Shown: in pieces, positions 1-12,172 of the stretch
Layout: every line of letters starts with the position of its first letter
Numbering within the stretch: position 1 is the first letter of the stretch
Made by a program: the position numbers and the translations under genes
Source of the DNA: Puccinia triticina
Lineage: Eukaryota; Basidiomycota; Pucciniomycetes; Pucciniales; Pucciniaceae
Length of the DNA stretch: 64,000 nt
Reading direction: 5' to 3'
Assembly (NCBI RefSeq): GCF_026914185.1
Contig: NC_070569.1
Location: 5,580,001 to 5,644,000, forward strand
Notes under the pieces: model-generated
Told to the model about the DNA's origin: nothing
The model's input: the letters and a program-made list of their open reading frames with translations, nothing else
Databases searched by the model: none

Positions 1-34
1 TTGTCCGTGAATGTAGAGACTGTAAAATGAAGAT

Positions 35-119
35 GTGTCTGGTGAGAGTCAAACTCACGACCTCAGCTATGCTGAGACACATACTAGAGTGCTGCCTTTA
101 CCAACTAGGCTACAGACGC
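35..119 (-). repeat. tRNA-derived (SINE-like) remnant
   Basis: On the minus strand this reads like a degenerate tRNA: a 7-bp acceptor stem with one mismatch (GCGTCTG against CAGACAC), a D-arm of 4 bp around AGTTGGTAA, an extra-arm hairpin, and a perfect 5-bp T-stem (GTGAG/CTCAC) closing TTTGACT. The anticodon stem pairs poorly, so I do not call a functional tRNA. It retains A-box-like and B-box-like sequence, as in tRNA-derived SINEs. A second tRNA-like piece lies at 39547-39632. Confidence 0.5.
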
Positions 120-569
120 TTGTGGATGCCAGCTGGGTGGTTGGTTGGTAGTGCTCATGGGTCGATCCGACAGCCCTCCATACTGTGGTGATACATCATG
201 GTAGCAGACTAACAGACAACTCAACAGTGAATGAGTCAAGAAATGATCAAAGTTCAAAATTGCACTGTGTACAACAGGATTAGGGCGGCTTTCTCCAACG
301 TACAACTTAGTTTTGTGATTGGGCCTTCAGAGGTGAGGTGTAAGGACAGATAGGCAAAAGAAGCCGTCAGCAAGAAAGAAACTCGACTCAACAAGAAATC
401 TTATCATACTGTTCTGAGCTGGGGCTGATAAATGCAGATTCTTGGTCTGCGCCATTGTTGTTTTCTCCCGTCTTACTGAGCTTTTCCTTGAGCTGTTGAA
501 CCTGAGCCAGTAGCAGCGCTATAGTGGATTTGCTGTCAGCGTCTCTTTTCATCGGAATGCACCCAACGG
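120..569. other. no gene recognised
   Basis: No recognisable gene. A short minus-strand open frame (388-621) runs into the solo LTR that starts at 570 and has no family resemblance that I can name. The last 4 bases (acgg, 566-569) are the target duplication of that LTR. Confidence 0.4.
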
Positions 570-1553
570 TGTGGTAAGACCAATCAAAACCAAACCCCTT
601 ACAAAATACATTAAAATACAATTTATATATATTACATTCATGTACATACCGTCAAAAAGTGTGGAAGAATTCAGTTTACAAGTTATAAGGCCATTACATA
701 CAAATTACATGAGAACTATTTATCTTAATGTGCTCAAAAGCGCACACCACCCTTAAAAATCGCATGTACACATTTTGTTTTCACATGGTGTTTCTTTTAT
801 CACAAATACGCTTAGAAATCACTCATGTCTAGGCAAACACCTCTAAATGGCCAAGTTTTCCCCAATAGGAAAGTTCCCCACTCTGATCTTCAATCACATG
901 TAGCAAATCACTTCTTAGACGTAATTTTTCCTTCCCAATTAGTCCAAGCCAAGTGATCATAACCCAAAAGGATAATTGTTTTCATTACATATGTAAATCC
1001 TTCCCAACTGGTACATTTATTTCACATTACATTGAACAGCTTTCCCCATTAGTACATTTATTTCACTACATTGTAAATCACTCTCAGGCGTGATTTTTGA
1101 GGCCTCTCTTGCCCCTTCTTGTTTTCTTTCCCCCTCATGCTTGCACTAGTGAATGATAATTGATATTATTCAGCAGACATCACATCAAAATTTTGTCCCC
1201 ATCAAACATTGCCTTATCAAAATTGACCCCTTATCAAATATTGCCTCACATCTCACTTTGACTCGAAAATCTGACTTATTAAATTAAGTTCAGGAATCTC
1301 CCAGAGTACCCATCACGCCAAAACTCTTCTAAATTATAACATTACATCAAAATTACATATTACAAGGTTTAAAATAGTAACAAGATTTAAATAGCTAAAT
1401 TCAGGAAGATTGCGCCACACTAAAATAAATAGTGTATCTCCTAGAGCTTAATTACAGGAGGGCAGCCTTTCAAGCACCTGTGTAAACTTTCAAATCCGTT
1501 ATATTTACATTTCCCCTCCAAGCTCTGCTTACGCCTTGCGTGAGAGTTCCACA
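570..1553 (+). mobile_element. solo LTR, family LTR1 copy 1
   Basis: The sequence runs from TGTGGTAAGACCAATCAA to GAGAGTTCCACA and is flanked by a 4-bp direct repeat acgg (566-569 and 1554-1557). The same termini, the internal GAGGCCTC...GCCCCTTCTTGT block and the GGCAGCCTTTCAAGCACC block recur at 27632-29599, in reverse at 44278-45235 and partly at 45932-47832. TG...CA ends, a TATA-like box in the sister copy and the small target duplication fit a solo LTR of a retrotransposon; no internal coding region is attached here. Confidence 0.65.
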
Positions 1554-1648
1554 ACGGTCTTGATAATCTATTCTCCTTCGGCCTTCATTCTTCAGCCTTT
1601 GTTCTGCTTCAGCCATTGTTCTCCTTGCCGGTCCTTCCCTTTAATAGC

Positions 1649-2185
1649 GGGATTCAAAGTAGACCCATGCATGCCACTTGCAAGGCAAGGCAAGCCGGCG
1701 TTCAACTCAAATGTTGAACGTCGACTTGCAGTCTCCCCGCAAAACTGGGTTATGCAAAGTGACCTGCAATTCTGATCCGGACCCCGCAGATCTGGTGAAA
1801 TCCGGAAACCCCGCAGGCCGGATCCGGGTTCGGGATTGAGCTTGAGAGATCCGGAATCCGGTCGGATAGTGAAAAGCACTCCAAAAGTGGGATTTATGCG
1901 GGTAAACCTCAGAAAACACCCTACAATTGGGTCTTTTCTCAGGGAATACCCGTCAAACCCGCATGAATCGGGTCTGTACCGGGGAGTCCCTGCCATACCC
2001 AATCAAATTGGCACTTCTCTCTGCAAATACCTCTTGCTTTTGTACCTGTTTCAAATCCGGGAGAATCCGGCTGGATTCCAGATATGACCAGGGTCAGGGT
2101 GCAGAATAGGTGATATCTGGCTCCGGGGCATCGGATTCAAACCTTAAGGTCCTGCATGCGCGCGCGGGTCTACTTTGAAACCCCC
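1649..2185. mobile_element. MITE with GGGxTTCAAAGTAGACCC termini
   Basis: Inverted termini: GGGATTCAAAGTAGACCC at 1649-1666 pairs with GGGTCTACTTTGAAACCCC at 2166-2184. The interior (about 1770-2100) is built of degenerate ATCCGG palindromes. No coding capacity. I could not find a clear target duplication. Confidence 0.5.
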
Positions 2186-2187
2186 TA

Positions 2188-3585
2188 CACCCCGGACGCA
2201 CTTTTAAAGTTTTCCTTTGGGTGACCTTTGAAGGGAGTGGTTACATTCAAAAAACCATTGAAGTGCCCTTGCTCAAGTAGCTTTCAAAAGTCATCTGAAG
2301 AGTTTCCCAATTTTTGGGAAAAACTTTGGATGACTTTTGAAAGTATGAATTTATCCTGAAAAAACCCGCCCAACCAGCGGGTTTCACCGGATCATCTCTT
2401 CGGAGTTCAGCTCCGACTGCCCTTCAAAAGACCTTTGGTGGAGAAAACAACTCCGCCAAATGTATTTCAAAGGGCATTTGGAGGATATTCAAGTGCCATC
2501 CTCAGTGTTCCCCACCCAAGGATATTCAAATGATTTTCAAAAATCAATCAAAGCTGACCCATTGAGTTTGCTGGTCCCAACATTTTGCAATGTACATCGC
2601 AGTGGGCCGCAGTACGCAGCAGCTGCCTTTTTCTTCCGACTTCAATTGTAACAGACTCCCAACACCTCTTTCCCACCCTTTCCTTGCTGAAGATGCTCCT
2701 CCCTCCCTCTCGAATCACATTCCTGATTGGCCGAGCCCGCTGGGACCGTGAGTTCCAGGGTAAGGTCAACTCTTCCTACAAGTTTCTCCAAAGTCCAATA
2801 GTGGACCCTAACTGATCATCTGAATCTGCTCATCAGGCAAGAAGCTCCCAACCCTCGCCCTAATGATAGTCTGAGAAATATGTGCGTAGATACTCAGAGC
2901 AGTTTCTGGTTTTGCAGCTTGGCTTCATAGCTGCCGTTCTGAATCAGCTTGATTGAGGCCTGGGCCCGAGATCCAAACAGTAAATCATTATCAGCTCCCT
3001 CTATCTTGATCTCTCACATCCTTTCTCTCTTCTCTTCCCCCCTCCTCTCTCCCTAGTCTACACTACCAGATACATGATTCATTTATTATATTAAAGCTTC
3101 CCCAGCATAATTTGTAAAGTGTTTATTATTATTATTGCTTGAATAGATTAAATACAAAAAATATGTATATTGTACCAATCCAAGCAACAACTGGTAACAT
3201 GAGCTGGTCTGGATGGGTCCCCACTGCGCAGGGGTGAGCCGGGCTGAGGAGCATTTGAGAAAGCAAGAGGGCCCAGAAGGTCCAAGTGCAAGTCCTCAAT
3301 TGAAAAACATTCAAAGTCGTTGACTTCAAATGTAATTTGAGGTTACTTGGGAGATTTTCCAAGTAGGTGTTGGATGCTCTCCAAAGTGCACTTTGGGCAC
3401 AACTCAAAATGAATATCCAACTCAGAGAAACTCTGAAATGGATTTGAAGGACTCCGGGATCCCACTTCAGAGTCCCTTCAAAAGGCCAGTTTGACCCAAC
3501 CAAGACGTCCCTGCCTTGCAGGCGGGAACTTCAAAGGATCTCCGGAGTCAATTTGGAGCTCCTTCAAAGATTTGCGTCCGGGGTG
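2188..3585. mobile_element. 1.4-kb non-autonomous TIR element
   Basis: A perfect 13-bp inverted pair, CACCCCGGACGCA (2188-2200) and TGCGTCCGGGGTG (3573-3585), bounds a region rich in TTTCAAAAG and AACTTTGGA stretches, including a stem around 2282-2345 (CTTTCAAAAGTCATC / GATGACTTTTGAAAG). It abuts the preceding MITE by two bases. No transposase frame is visible. Confidence 0.45.
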
Positions 3586-5066
3586 GAATACAAACTTAAC
3601 ACAAGCGTACCCTCCTCGGGGGAGCATAGCAACCTCTGAAGGAGGGACTTGCCTCTAAAGTCGCATGTCTTGCCCTACAGGATTGAGACAAATGGCAGGG
3701 GGGACCCTACGCTTCCCCATTTTCCCCAATATCACCCTCTAGACTTCCAATTCTCTCCTTGCCTTTGGCACCATTACAATCACCAGCTTCTTAGCTTATT
3801 TTCCCCCACTTCAAACTCCGCCGTATCCATCCCCCCTTGTAAGAAACGTCCTGTAAATGTTGTTACATGGTGGATTTCTGTACCCAATCCCCCCCTTTGA
3901 GCCCGCGCGGGCTCAGGGAATTTCAAATTTTGAGCTCAAAAACCGCTGGATCACCTCTCCAGAACCACTTCACAGTAGGTGGGGTGGGCTAGTAATTATG
4001 TGTGTCAGCTAGGTAAAAGCTGTGAAATGGAAGCTGAGATTGCAGGCTACAAGTCTGTCTACTCAGATTTTTTTTAAACTAAAAACTACATTTTTAAAAA
4101 TATGTGTTTTTTTGCCAGAAATTCTCGAGTCTGTAGGGCCAATGGTGTGACTTTAGAGGTAAGCCAGGGTAAGCCTCTCCTTCGGAGACGCTTCGCGCCT
4201 CCTCGGAGAGGCTTTGTTAAGCTCGGGTGTAGTAGCCGTTGTTCGCCTCAGTACTGGACTGTGTAAATTTGAGATGGTTGAGATCTGGACGTGTCAACAA
4301 CAACTCGCCTGTTCGGATGGCAGTACTATGTAAGGATATAACCCAGAATCATCAGACTCTCCAAACCATCCAACCGATACCGCTTCGCTTCTCAAGCCTC
4401 ATGTCAGTACAATTCTCTCGAAAAAACTTCTATTGAAACATACGGTCGAATTGAAGTAAGAACTTCCCCCACAGGGTTTGCCACATGTGTAAACACCGAT
4501 CACGATTCCCACGAAAAATCTGAAAGCAGTTCTAATCATGTGCTCTTTAACAGCAAGAAAAAAACGTGACGTGGTTCGACTCCCTTGAACTAGATAACAA
4601 ATTACAGGCCTCGACCATTACTGGCCTTCTGGCATCGATCCTGGCTCGTCGCTGGACTTCTCGACGGCAACTACTTGAGCTGTCACATACTGCTACATTA
4701 AGCGGGAGATTCATCACAGGGTGCATATTCTTGCGCCCAAGGCCAGCGACATAATTTGGAACTTCCGTCTCCCCGTCGAGACGAAGTTGGGTATATTATA
4801 CATATGAAGTTTCGGCACATGCCGAGCCCCCTGAATTGGATCTGGCGTTGATGCGACCTGCCTCGCAAGTCGACCCGCTTGGCGTAAGACCTTGCCAGTT
4901 GTGATGACCGCGAGCCCAAGCCTTTGTCTAAATACACCGCGGTGACGATGGGACTCGTGGGGCTTGGCATATTCATGTGGAAGAATCGAAGCACTTTCCC
5001 AACTTTATTAAAGCCCCTCGCCGGAACTTTTGCCGATGCTTGCCAACGCCGGAGGCGAGGTATGTA
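3586..5066. other. intergenic, short palindromes only
   Basis: No gene is supported. It holds an 18-bp perfect palindrome TGAGCCCGCGCGGGCTCA at 3898-3915 and a small foldback at about 4170-4212 (AGCCTCTCC / GGAGAGGCT) of the ggaggcgcttcgc type that recurs near 18230 and 62330. Confidence 0.4.
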
Positions 5067-5743
5067 CAGTGGGCTAAAAATATTTTTGACTCCACATTTT
5101 TGAGTGCAGAAGCTCAGGAAACAGCCTTTAAGTCATGAGATTGGCTAAAGGGGTGGAAAATAAGTTCCCAAGAATGATTATGAAATAAAAAAAAGTAAAA
5201 ATAAAAAAAAGAAAAATGTGGAAATTTTGTAATTTCTTGCAAATTTCTCAGAATGTTCATTACTGGTCAAACCAAGGAGGGAAAATTGGAGAGCAAAGTA
5301 TGGCATACAAAAAGAATGATAAAAAATGAAAAATTTTGAACACATTTTCAATGATTTTTGGGGTGGATGGGTTATCCACCGATTTCAAATTGAACTCAGG
5401 GACTGTCACCCAAATCACCCCTAATTTGCCTCAATTTATTTGATCCAATAAAAATCATTGAAAATGGTTTTAAAAATTTTCATTTTTTATCATTCTTTTT
5501 GCATGCCCTACTTTGCTCTCCAATTTTCCCTCCTTGGTTTGACCAGTAATGAACATTCTGAGAAATTTGCAAGAAATTAGAAAATTTCCACATTTTTCAT
5601 TTTTTTATTTTTACTTTTTTTTATTTCATAATCATTCTTGGGAACTTATTTTCCACCCCTGTAGCCAATCTCATGACTTACAGGCTGTGTCCTGAGCTTC
5701 TGCATTCAAAAACGTGGAGCCAAAAACATTTGTTAGCCCACTG
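5067..5743. mobile_element. 677-bp foldback MITE flanked by TA
   Basis: The ends CAGTGGGCTAA and TTAGCCCACTG sit between TA dinucleotides (5065-5066, 5744-5745). Both arms are long and near-identical in inverted order: the stretches around AGAATGATTATGAAAT, GGTGGAAAATAAGTTCCC and CCAAGGAGGGAAAATTGG recur reversed in the right half, so each arm is roughly 250-330 bp. CAG termini with a TA target point to the Tc1/mariner group. Coding frames are absent. Confidence 0.75.
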
Positions 5744-5745
5744 TA

Positions 5746-7096
5746 CTTGCATTATGTATGGTTTGCTGGCTAAGGCTTGATGGCGGGTGGATCTTGTTTC
5801 TCCCATTATACCATGGACAACACCCAAATTCTGGGAGCTTCTACTCTAGCACCGCAATACCCAGCTTCATGTGGTGATTCTGATATACCGTAGAAGCCGT
5901 ACCTTGATGACCTGTTTTTGTGAACAAGAAGTGAACATCAGTTCATTATCATAGTTGCTGCTGTTCATAAAATTCCTATACATCAAGGTTCATTTTGGAA
6001 ATTTTGCAATGCATTTTTTTTATCATTTTTTTTATCATGATCAGGATCAGTAAACTGATGTTATGCTGTTCAACAATTTTGCCTTGTTTCTTGAGGCTCA
6101 ATCAATAAAAATGGCAAACATTTCCCCCAAAGTGGATTCCAGCTAATGTTACAGTTAAGTATGAGCAAATTGCCATCATCCCTTTCACTTTTGGTTTTGA
6201 TAATCCCCACCCACATTATTTTCTTTGAGTGAGAGAAAGTCATGATACTTGTTCCCCTCTGCTTGACTACACATGTGACTGTCCTAGGAATTAATCAGCT
6301 TACTTAAGTTATGTATGTATAAATTGAGCTTTTAATTTAGAGGGACACCCTAAACCTTCTTTGCTGGTAAATTTTGATCTCATTTGATTTTCTTATGTAC
6401 CAGCAATGAAGGTTTAAACTAAAATTTCAAGCATGGACAACCTGAATTATAACTTTATGCTTTGAAAATTTAATCAGGGATCAATGGGATCAATGCTGTT
6501 CAATTTGGCACCCATTTCCATGTAAACAATACAAACAAACATTTTGGTGAATGCCACCAGCTGGAGACAGCCGGAGACTGCCACTACGGAAAAAAATATC
6601 GAAAAAAAAGACATATTTATGTATGTAAATAGCAGGCGCAGCAGTTAGGAAAGGAGCGGAAGTTATGGGATGAGTGTCTGCCTCAGGAGAATATGTACAG
6701 CTATACAACTTGCCGCGGTACGCCGCCCACCAGACACTGTTGAGTGCTGCAGTGTCTGTATGTATGTACGAATCCCCGAGAAAGAGGAAGACCTCGCAAG
6801 GCGTCGGTCGCTGAGGCGGGGACTGTACGGCGTGCGATACATGGAGATGTCACTGATTCGAGTCCCCTCGGGTGTTCTTTTTGGTGGACTTTCACTGAAC
6901 ATCCACTTGACACCCCTCGGCGCCAAGCACTGCCTCGCTCTCACCTCAGCCGAGACGAGCCAACCCACAACAGCCACCACCTACCACCAGCCCAAGAACG
7001 GTCAACAGCAGCTTGAATATCAAACCATCAACCTCAAAGAAAACTCACATCTGAAGAAGACTAATACCCAGCCACCCCTAGACCACCAACCCCGAA
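5746..7096. other. upstream region of ERO1, no gene
   Basis: AT-rich sequence up to about 6480, then a more GC-balanced stretch that should contain the ERO1 promoter and 5' UTR. Long open frames at 6670-7221 cross the ERO1 start in another phase and look like chance frames; no family is recognisable in them. Confidence 0.4.
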
Positions 7097-9444
7097 ATGC
7101 ACCATCCTCATCGAACCAAACGAAACAGTATCCTCACCACCCTCATCCTCCTCCATTCCTCCGCCTTGGTCGCCTCCTTCGAATCTCCCCCCACTATTCC
7201 AACCGAGCAACTCACCTGTAAAGTCAGCACCTTTCCCCCGAGCTTCCAACTGGCCAACCATCTAACCTCTGCCTTCCGTGTTCCAGCCAACTGGATTGAT
7301 TCAGGACACCAGCTGCGACTTCGAAACAATTGACGAGGTGAACCGGAAGATTCACTCTGAAATATCTGCTGCAGTTCAACTACCCATCTTTCGCTATCAC
7401 AAGGTTGGCCCGGCTCCCCTCTGATTTGTCTTGAGTAGACCTACCATCTCTAAATCATGATATGCTTTTCAGATCGATCTCTACCGAGAATGCCCGTTTT
7501 GGTCGGAGGATGGATTGTGTGGAAATCGAGCTTGTGCCGTTGATGAACTAGATCAAGTAAGCCCCCCTTGCCCTCCCCATTGACCTGCATGTTCAACTTC
7601 TCACGCCATTCTCTTACGTCGCTTGAATCAAACCAGAAGGACATCCCGGCTTATTGGAGAAACAGCGAGTTGAGCGATCTTAAAACAGCACCTCTGAAGG
7701 ACATCCCCATCGACATGAAGGATAAGTGTGTCGTCAAAGAACAGGATTATTGCGTACTGGATGGAGATAATGGCATGCCTTCAAGTGAGCCATTTATCCA
7801 TCGACAACTCAAATGCGCTGGTCGGGCTAATCAACTTCTGGTGCATTCGCTCAATCACGCTCAGATGGAGTCTATGTTGACTTGTTGGCCAATCCGGAAC
7901 GTTTCACGGGCTATTCTGGAAAATCAGCCCAACGAATCTGGCGTGCAATCTATCAAGACAACTGTTTCGACGTACCCCAACGACCTGTCTTCAGTCCATT
8001 TTCTACTCCCCCTCCCTCTAGCCGTGCTGGGCTCGAACCCCAGCCGGACTTAATCGAATCTGGCAATACGGATAACGGGACTTGCTTGGAGAAGCGAGCG
8101 TATTACAAGCTATTATCAGGTTAGTTGTTGTTTTTCATCGGCACCCAGTCTTTCATTGGGCCCTTACTGGATCTCCTTCTATTGCAGGCCTTCACACTTC
8201 GATTTCAATGCACATATGCGACGAATATCTGGACCCAAGTACCGGCCAGTGGGTACCCAACCTGCAATGCTACTTGAATCGAATCGGCTTATATCCAGAT
8301 CGACTCGAGAATCTCTATTTTACCTACACCTTGATGCTACGCGCTCTTTCTCGCTCAGCATCATATCTGAGCTCTCCCAGGGTAGAACTATGTACAGGAG
8401 ATGCTAAAGCCGATAGTCTCACTCGAAAGAGCCTAAACCGATTAATTGCAATCGCACATTCCTATCCCGTCACATTTGATGAAACCCGCATGTTCAAAAG
8501 TGACTCCCACGGCCACAACACCCTCAAGGACGAATTCAAAGAGCATTTCCGAAATGTCAGTCGGATCATGGATTGCGTCGGATGTGACAAGTGTCGATTG
8601 TGGGGCAAATTGCAAATCATGGGCTTGGCAACTGGACTGAAACTGCTGTTCGAATACGAGGAAGGCTCCCAGGAGTAAGCCACTACTGCAGTTCTCTTAG
8701 TATATTTTTCATCTCAGCCAGCTGATACGTATCAATTCTTCATTTCACAGTCATTCCAATTTCCATCTTACTCGACCCGAATTAATCGGGTTCATCAACA
8801 CTTTGAATCGGCTGTCCGAATCGCTAGCAGCTGTCGACAAATTCACCAAGTTGTGGGAACAGCGATTCGCTGAAGGAACGCTGCCAAACCAAATCAGGGA
8901 CGAAAAATTAGACGGTATAGCGTCAGGAAAGGCGGCCCAGGCCCTCTCATTAACCCCCGGATTGAGTCCCCGAGACCACTCTCCTTTCGTGGGCATGGGG
9001 GCCAAAGCGAAGGACAAAGCCAAAAAGCCAACAGTACACGCAGATTTGAAACCCAAAGACCAACCATCGAGACCATCCACCCCAGCACCCCCTACATCGA
9101 CCAATTCCCAGATCATAATGAGTTTACCGAGCGCGAAACCCAAGCTAACGTATTCCTCCAATGCTCATGGTCCATATAATAACCGGTCCGATCCTACGAT
9201 CCAATCGAACATTCGGTCTCATGTTATCGACCTCGGCCTACTCGTCAAACCTGCCAGTAAAATGTTCAAGATGTTTAGCGAGAAATGCAAACATTCGTTT
9301 GCCATGTGTTCGCATTGGGTCGAGAGTCTGTTGGGCCAAATGAAGACACTAATCTTTCTGTCTCGCTCTCATAATCGAAATCCTCACTTTCAAGATGAAG
9401 ATATTCATCAGCCTCCCTCTCGAACTGAGAAAAAAGAATTATAA
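7097..9444 (+). CDS. ERO1: ERO1, endoplasmic reticulum thiol oxidase
   Basis: FAD-dependent oxidase that reoxidises protein disulfide isomerase in the ER lumen, passing electrons to oxygen. Proposed exons: 7097-7222, 7287-7403, 7473-7556, 7637-7784, 7865-8119, 8188-8674 and 8751-9444, which sum to 637 codons (636 aa plus stop). Residues 11-28 form a hydrophobic signal peptide. Seen motifs: DTSCDFETIDEVN, then CPFWSEDGLCGNRACAV containing the CxxxxC shuttle pair (CGNRAC); LLANPERFTGYSGK and RIWRAIYQDNCF; GLHTSISMHIC; and the active-site CVGCDKC. The C-terminal region beyond about residue 430 is longer and more Pro/Lys-rich than in yeast and ends in a Cys-containing amphipathic or hydrophobic segment that could hold the protein at the membrane. 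The first intron needs the donor at 7223 (GTCAGC); the better-looking GTAAAG at 7218 would break the frame. No stops or shifts, so this is probably a functional host gene. Confidence 0.93.
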
Positions 9445-10176
9445 TTTAGTTAGTCGCCTTCGGACAATCTTTCCCCGCACTCCACTCTCATCAAGTCTCC
9501 TCACGCTCCTTATACACACCGGAAAACTAGATCAATAGACAATCCTTTCACATTACATTTGAATACTTTTATTTTGAATTTCCGATACTTTGTTGCATAT
9601 TCGCTTTTCCCATTTAGTTTTTACTGTCCAGATTACAATCATCCGCACGAAAGAACTTATCGGCCAAGTTTCCCCAGCATTGGCAACTGTCGATAGTAGC
9701 CAACCGTGTCGGACACCTCTTCCGGAGGATCTCGACTCAAATTCAACACTCTTCATTTTCGTCCATCGGAAAAAGCATATTTCGCTCCATGATTTTCATG
9801 TCTGTGTGTAATTTTTATCATTCTTTTTTTTATCATTTCATTGTCCGTCTCATCGATCCAACATTGTCTTGAAGCATCTTCCCATCCATTCATCCAATAC
9901 CATCACAATCATCCCATGGATTTCTATCTTTCTTTGGTATATAAATATACCCGTCTGTTTCTTTTTTTCCTTCTAAGTTCTATCCCGCAGTTAGCATTTG
10001 ATTTCTCCTTCTTCAATTGCCACATAGTTTCTATTTTGTCTACATAGGTTGTGGCCAAATGTTGTTTAGTCTCATTGACCATAACCAGAGAAATGAAAGT
10101 AGACATATATCACTCCGGATGTTTCTTCTTTTTTTTGAGCTGTTACTGGGTCTGGTTTACTGGGCACTTGGAGATT
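9445..10176. other. 3' flank of ERO1, no gene
   Basis: T-rich downstream sequence with no recognisable coding region. Scattered TTTTTTATCATT runs are compatible with a 3' UTR, but no poly(A) site can be fixed. Confidence 0.35.
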
Positions 10177-11077
10177 GGAGGACTTCCCGTCAATCTGGGA
10201 ACCCAGATTTTTCCAGATTTTGCGGGGAAATCTGGGCTCAATCTTCCCAAATCCTAGATCTGCCTAGATTTCCCTGCAAAATCTGGGAAAATCTGGGTTT
10301 CCAGATTGGCAGGAAGTCCTCCATTGCCTACTCGTGGACGGGAGGGCTTCCCATAAAGTCAGATCTGACCCCCAAGATTCCAGATTCTGGGCAGGTCCAC
10401 AGCCAAACGCAAGCTCTAGAAATATTTGAAGATCTTTAAGCATGCCAAATTTCAGATTTCGCAGGGAAATCTGGGTCCCTGAAGATCCCCGAAGTCATCC
10501 AGAGTTGCAAAGTTCAGATTTCCCTGCAAAATCTGAAATTCCAGATCTATTCAAAATTGACGGGAAGTCCTCCATTTCCGCATCACCTGCGAACCCTGAT
10601 GGCGCAAAATAGCATGGCAAGAACCCACCCAAAACCCATTGAGGGCTTGGCCTCTGGTGATACACCAAGGCTACATATTTTGGAGTGACTTGTAAATCTG
10701 AGGGGTGTAAGCAATGGAACACACAATCTGGCAAGATCTGGAACTCTGGAATCTGGAAGTCCAGATCTGACTCTGGAAGGCAGTGGAAACCCAGATTTTG
10801 CAGGGGAATCTAGGCAGATCTAGGATTTGGGATGATCAAGCCCAGATTTCCCTGCAAAATCTGGAAAAATCTGACTTCCCAGATTGAGAGGAAGTCCTCC
10901 AACTGGAGGACTGACTTCCTGTCAATCTCAGCTCTGAGCCAACAGATTTCAGACTTCACAGGGAAATCTAGGTCCCCAAGGATCCCTGAAGTGATCCAGA
11001 GTTCCAAATTTCAGATTTCCCTGCAAAATCTGAAATTACAGATTTATTCAAATTTGACAGGCAGTCCTCCACTAGCA
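10177..11077. repeat. cluster of GGAGGACTTCC palindromic MITEs
   Basis: At least four adjacent or overlapping copies of a short foldback. Each starts or ends with GGAGGACTTCC(C/T)GTCAATCT or its complement and is filled with CAGATTTCCCTGCAAAATCTG units that pair with one another. Clear copies are 10177-10322, 10339-10573 and about 10905-11077. Further copies lie at 15680-17439 (split by insertions) and near 18025-18040. No coding capacity. Confidence 0.6.
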
Positions 11078-11787
11078 AGGTTTTCTGAACAATAGCTGTC
11101 TTATTTCTAATGCTTCAATGCTGGTCAGGTTGACCAATTGCAGGCCCTCAAGTGAAGGACTCCATGTTGTCTAAAATTGGTAATTTTGAAGGAAAGGCTA
11201 AACCTTAGGCCCCATTTGGACACCACGTTATACTGTGAAGATTTTATCTGTATTGCTGAGAAATTGAGAACCAGACTGGAGAAACAACATTAGAATGTTT
11301 AAGAAAGGAATAGAGAGAACATCAGGAGAAAAGATGAGAGAGAATTACCGCCACAATAGAATTGAGATTCTGAGACAACCAAAGACAGGAGAGAGGAGAA
11401 TGGGAACAAGGACACTGGAAAAGATAGAGAGAGAGAAAAAGAAAAGGATATTAGCCAAGGGAGGAATGGACCAAGGTTATTGCGGTTCTTTTCTCACCAA
11501 ATTGGAGAGAAGAGCCAATCAAGGGATTGACAGGGAACTTTAGCAATGTCAAGCAAGGAATAAGCTTGTCTTGAGCAATGTTGTGACAAAGCTTGAAGAG
11601 TTGAGTCTGATCAAAGTTGAGACAAGAGAGGGAGTTGGTCAAAAGGAAGGGAATATGATTGGGGATGGTGAGGAAAGGATAAGACAAGGGAGCAGAAGTG
11701 AGGGAGGAAATGACCGTTGAAAAAAAGATTCTACTCCTGACTCAGCCCTTTTGCAAGGCTGTCACAGCAAAAACTCAACATATACGT
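11078..11787. other. purine-rich stretch without gene
   Basis: AG-rich on the plus strand (for example 11330-11460) and without a recognisable frame. It adjoins the inner end of the minus-oriented LTR at 11788, so it may be internal sequence of that retroelement, but no gag or pol motif is visible. Confidence 0.3.
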
Positions 11788-12161
11788 TGTAAGACTCTAA
11801 AGTGGTTGTGAAACCCTTTTGCTAAAATGGAGAAGGGGATGAAGGAGGTTCAAGCTGTGCCCTTCTATACTACCAGCTACAAGACCCACCAAGAAGCTTG
11901 GCAAGTTTTAATAAGTGATAGGAGTGGTTAGCTCAAGATAAGTTTTCTTTTGACACAGTCTAAAAAGATTGTTATTCAATATGTAAGGGTTGTTATATGT
12001 AAGTAAGAGGGTTGAGTGTGTATGGTACTGATGGTAAGTGGTTTGAGTTGTGATAGGTGAGTATAAAACTGATGAGTAATAAACTGATTGAGTAGTTGAA
12101 ATTGAATGGAAGGCAATTGAGTGGAATGGAATGAGGAAAAAAAAATGAGGGAAAGAGGGCT

Positions 12162-12172
12162 CCTTATATATA
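12162..12172 (-). promoter_or_regulatory. TATA box in LTR2 minus copy
   Basis: TATATATAAGG on the minus strand, in the same relative position as TATAAAAGGAG at 30301 in the plus copy, upstream of the R-region-like sequence. Probable retroelement promoter. Confidence 0.45.

Noticed and set aside
388..621. Possible minus-strand gene split by the solo LTR at 570-1553
   Set aside because: Rejoining across the target duplication gives an acidic/basic stretch that soon hits a stop and resembles nothing I can name.
6670..7221. 183-codon frame upstream of ERO1
   Set aside because: It overlaps the ERO1 signal-peptide exon in another phase and shows no motif; likely 5' UTR sequence.
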